Shown: one piece after another, positions 59,506 through 64,000 of the stretch
Numbering within the stretch: position 1 is the stretch's first letter
Layout of the letters: every line of letters starts with the position of its first letter
From: Struthio camelus
Taxonomy: Eukaryota > Chordata > Aves > Struthioniformes > Struthionidae
Assembly: GCF_040807025.1 (NCBI RefSeq)
Contig: NC_090981.1
Span: 40,527,817 to 40,591,816, forward strand
Length of the DNA: 64,000 nt
Direction: 5' to 3'
The notes under the pieces: generated by a model
Told to the model about the DNA's origin: nothing
The model's database searches: none
What the model saw: the letters and a program-made list of their open reading frames with translations, nothing else
Translations under genes and position numbers: made by a program

Positions 59506-59825
59506 CTAGGAAAAAAAAAAATCCTTCAGTAAAGCAGCCAAACAACATCAAAGTGAAAAATCTAACGCATTTAACATGAAACTCCCAGTACGTGTCCAGG
59601 CTCACAGACAGCACCTTTGCCACGTACCAGTGTGTTACATATTAAAACATTTAAACTTTTCAGCTGCAGGCGAGTTCACTAGCTTTAGAGGACTTGTTCT
59701 GGTGACCTGACGGCAAGACTAAAGGAAGCCGCGATAGAGATAAAAGTAGAAGCAGCCGATGCAGGACGGCGACGTGGGAACATTGGTGAGAGCAGGAGCG
59801 CTCAGGGCCCTGCCAGCAGGCCGGC

Positions 59826-60990
59826 ACCTCACCCCCCACACGCACACCTCACTGCCCCACACCTCACCCCCCCCCACACACACACCTCACCGCCCCACAC
59901 CTCACCACCCCATATCTTGCCTTCCTCACATGCCCCTCCCCCTTCCACCTCACCGCCCCACACCTCACCTCACCCCCGACACCCACACCTCATTGCCCCA
60001 CACCCACACCTCACTGCCCCACACCTCACCTCACCCCCCCACACACCCCACAGCCCCACACCTCACCCCCCACACACACCCCACAGCCCCACACCTCACC
60101 TCACCCCCCCACACACCCCATAGCCCCTCACCTCACCCCCACACCCCACAGCCCCACACCTCACCTCACCCCCCCACACACCCCACAGCCCCACACCTCA
60201 CAGCCCCACACCTCACCTCACCCCCCCACACACCCCACAGCCCCACACCTCACAGCCCCACACCTCACCTCACCCCCCCACACACCTCACAGCCCCACAC
60301 CTCACCTCACCCCCCACACACACCCCACAGCCCCACACCTCACCTCACCCCCCCACACACCCCACAGCCCCACACCTCACAGCCCCACACCTCACCTCAC
60401 CCCCCCACACACCCCACAGCCCCACACCTCACAGCCCCACACCTCACCTCACCCCCCCACACACCTCACAGCCCCACACCTCACCTCACCCCCCACACAC
60501 ACCCCACAGCCCCACACCTCACCTCACCCCCCCACACACCCCACAGCCCCACACCTCACCTCACCCCCCACACACCCCACAGCCCCTCACCTCACCTCAC
60601 CCCCCCACACACCCCACAGCCCCACACCTCACCTCACCCCCCCACACACCCCACAGCCCCACACCTCACAGCCCCACACCTCACCTCACCCCCCCACACA
60701 CCTCACAGCCCCACACCCACACCTCACAGCCCCACACCTCACCTCACCCCCCCACACACCTCACAGCCCCACACCCACACCTCACTGCCCCACACCTCAC
60801 CTCACCCCCCCACACACCTCACAGCCCCACACCTCACCTCACAGCCCCACACCCACACCTCACAGCCCCACACCTCACCTCACCTCACCCCCCCGCACAC
60901 ACCTCACAGCCCCACACCTCACCTCACCACCCCACATCCTGCCTTCCCCACACGCACCTCACCCCCCCCCACACACACCTCGCAGCCCCA
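59826..60990. repeat. C-rich minisatellite with higher-order structure
   Basis: About 1.15 kb of tandem 37- and 38-base units (CCCCACACCTCACCTCACCC core) mixed with 52-base units that add CCCCACACCTCACAG. Four such units form a 179-base block, 60189-60367, that is repeated without visible change at 60368-60546. It lies between the CCDC125 start-codon exon and its CpG island, so it is probably transcribed G-rich in the CCDC125 first intron or lies in its proximal promoter. Confidence 0.95.
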
Positions 60991-61430
60991 CACGTCGCCC
61001 CCGGCCCGGCCCGGCCCGGCCGCCCCTCCCCGCCGGCCGCCGCCCTTCCTGCCGGGCCGGGAGGTGCCACGCTGGAGGCGGGCGCCCTGCGGGGACACGG
61101 GCGGCCGGCGCAGCCCCGGCCCCGGTCCGGGGGGCGGGCGGCCCGCACCGCCCCTCACACCGCCCCCGGGCGCCGCCCGCGCCCACCCCGGCCCCTCGGA
61201 CCGCCCGCGCCCACCCCGGCCCCGGCCCCGGCCCCGGCCGACCTGGGCGCCGCCCGGCCGCGCCGCTGCCGGCCCCTCCCACGGGCCGGGCCGCACCCGG
61301 GGGCGGCCCCGCACCGGGCCCCACACCGGCGAGCTGGCGGGGCGCGACGGGCCCCGCGGCGGCTTCACGCCGAGCCTCGGCGCTGTGAGACCCGCCGCGA
61401 ACCGCTGGGCAAAGGGCGGCCCCCACTTCA
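60991..61430. promoter_or_regulatory. CpG island, probable CCDC125 promoter
   Basis: Extremely GC-rich, CpG-dense block with repeated GGCCCCGGCC elements, directly upstream of the minisatellite and about 1.6 kb upstream of the CCDC125 start codon. A noncoding first exon is expected here on the minus strand; its exact ends cannot be read with confidence. Confidence 0.75.
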
Positions 61431-62837
61431 TTGGGACGGTTCGGGAACCACAGGCCCAGGCTTCGGTTTAAGCAGAGGTACGCAAGTGCTGTTTTGCGGG
61501 CAGAATACAAGACCCCCACGCGGCTTTTAGAAACTCGTTTTTCCTTTCCCCCTTTTTTTATTCTCAGAAACATGGTCAAAGACTTTCAGAACATTCTCAA
61601 TAGCTGGTGTCGTGCAGACACTTCCCAACCAGCTGACTGCATGCTACCTCACTTCATCCTCCACCAGCTTTCCCATTCCAGCAATAACCCTGAAAATAGC
61701 TGTTAAATAATGACACGTGTGCATTTATTTCCCCAATATTTGGTCCCGATTCTGCAACGCGACTTCAGCTTTTCAACAGTTCCGCTTGCAGTCCGCTTAC
61801 AAATGTCACCGCATCAAAAATTTGACAAGAATTTACTCTCCTAGAAACTTGAATATGCCTCCGTAACTCTCACAAGAGGTTCTACACCATATTTGGAACA
61901 CAACAAATAGAATCTTAAATATGTAAACATTATACTCTTCACAATACAAATTTCAGGTAAATAGTTTTACTATTCAACCTCAAGTATATAAAAGTCTATT
62001 GGCAAGCGCTTTCTACAGAATCTTTCATAAAGTTTTACAACCCTTCTGTTCAGGGAAGGAGGATCACAGAACATGCCCTTCTAGGGCTCACACTTTACAA
62101 GCCATTAGAACAGATGGCTACCAATCTTTTAAGCGTAACCATGTTTTAGGTCACTGGAGGATTGTTACTATACAAGAGCACTACTGCTTCCTTAAGAAGT
62201 TTACCTTGATAAATACTTTCCATGATTGAGATGGGTGACAGGGAAGACAGAGGAGAAAAAGGCTTCTTTCTTACTCTTCTACATCAGTGCAGATATAGCT
62301 GATGTTTCCTTACAGCATGAATAATTCCTTATGTTCTATGAAACATTCAAAAAGAGCTTTCTCACTAGGTCAAATCTCTTACCTCCAAAATACCCTAAAT
62401 ACCTTACCTTAAACTATGTAATAAACCCCTCACTCTACATTAGCTTCCACATGTTTAAGAATATACTGGAATATAGCAATTTGCAGTCTAATGACTCAGA
62501 AGCAGACCGTTTCCTTTTCAGTACACTAATTGAACCTTTAGCGATCAAAAGCTCCTCAACTGTCATCAGTCATTACAATTTTATAGTTTTGTTAGTGGGG
62601 AAATAAAAAGGTTTCATTTCAACCATAAGCTCCAAAGAATCCTCAGTTCCTGAGCTCAGTTCCTGCTGTTAAAGGCAACCATGTCACCTAATCCTTTCAT
62701 TCACTGCTTAATTTCTATTCTAGAGTCAGTTCTCCTGTGTGCCAACACCCACCGTTTCAGAGGCTGTTCCAAAGCCTTAGAACTTTGGCTATTATGAAAC
62801 TTCTTCTAGTTCCCAGCCAAAACAAACTACAATGAAA
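61431..62837. other. Intergenic region between CCDC125 promoter and AK6 3' end
   Basis: AT-rich sequence with no convincing exon on either strand. The stretch at about 62640-62900 faintly resembles old CR1/L3-type LINE tail sequence, but I cannot confirm it. Confidence 0.5.
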
Positions 62838-62843
62838 TTTATT
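62838..62843 (-). terminator. Candidate AK6 polyadenylation signal
   Basis: AATAAA on the minus strand about 85 bases after the AK6 stop codon, implying a short 3' UTR. Confidence 0.7.
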
Positions 62844-62927
62844 TCGATTTACCATTAAATAATTATGAATGTCACTTATTAAGCCCCTCCAGGAAGAGAT
62901 CTAACAGAGTTACTTTTCCACCAGATG

Positions 62928-63998
<1,071 letters not shown>

Positions 63999-64000
63999 AG

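Noticed and set aside
59441-59623. 60-codon minus-strand frame starting MAKV, superficially like the human CCDC125 start MSKVA
   Set aside because: It is in a different frame from the conserved TEEDDM exon, crosses a T-tract acceptor, and shows no further similarity.
59759-61471. 570-codon open frame on the plus strand, rich in Pro/His/Thr/Ser
   Set aside because: It is produced by translating the C-rich minisatellite and adjoining CpG island, neither of which contains stop codons in this frame. There is no splice or family support.
62640-62900. Possible old CR1/L3 LINE tail
   Set aside because: Similarity is faint and from memory only; no diagnostic 3' repeat is seen, so no mobile element is called.

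Overview
This is vertebrate nuclear DNA, most likely from a bird. The evidence is split genes with GT/AG introns, AT-rich introns and intergenic DNA, three sharply bounded CpG islands, and exons that translate to close relatives of human FAM151B, ZFYVE16, CCDC125 and AK6. The human versions lie on 5q13-q14, a region that largely corresponds to the avian Z chromosome, so a Z location is plausible but not proven here. No bacterial, viral or plasmid features were seen.

Layout, left to right; all four genes read on the minus strand. (1) 1404-12070: FAM151B, six coding exons, 272 aa, with its CpG-island promoter at about 11.81-12.29 kb. (2) 14339-34812: ZFYVE16 (endofin), 17 coding exons, 1526 aa. 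A roughly 7.9-kb first intron leads back to a CpG island at about 42.38-42.95 kb that carries a cluster of NRF1-type sites. Its 3' end lies close upstream of FAM151B, so the two are tandem, as in human. (3) 43.0-46.1 kb: intergenic, with one unexplained coding-like patch at 44.1-45.1 kb. (4) 46572-59417: CCDC125, 11 coding exons, 514 aa. A roughly 1.15-kb C-rich minisatellite separates its start-codon exon from its CpG island at about 60.99-61.43 kb. (5) 62928-63994: the last four coding exons of AK6. The first coding exon lies beyond the right edge.

Every exon junction was placed by reading the minus strand for acceptor AG and donor GT. All phases close without frameshifts, which gives complete open frames for three genes and a clean 3' portion for the fourth. 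The genes are not a pathway: a FAM151 (menorin-domain) protein, an endosomal FYVE scaffold for TGF-beta/BMP signalling, a coiled-coil motility regulator and an atypical nuclear adenylate kinase. FAM151B-ZFYVE16 and CCDC125-AK6 each match a human neighbour pair, but in human the two pairs are megabases apart, so 43-46 kb may contain a synteny junction.

I found no convincing undescribed biological system. The most unusual objects are the higher-order minisatellite upstream of CCDC125, a 12-C splice-acceptor tract in ZFYVE16, and the unexplained patch at 44.1-45.1 kb.
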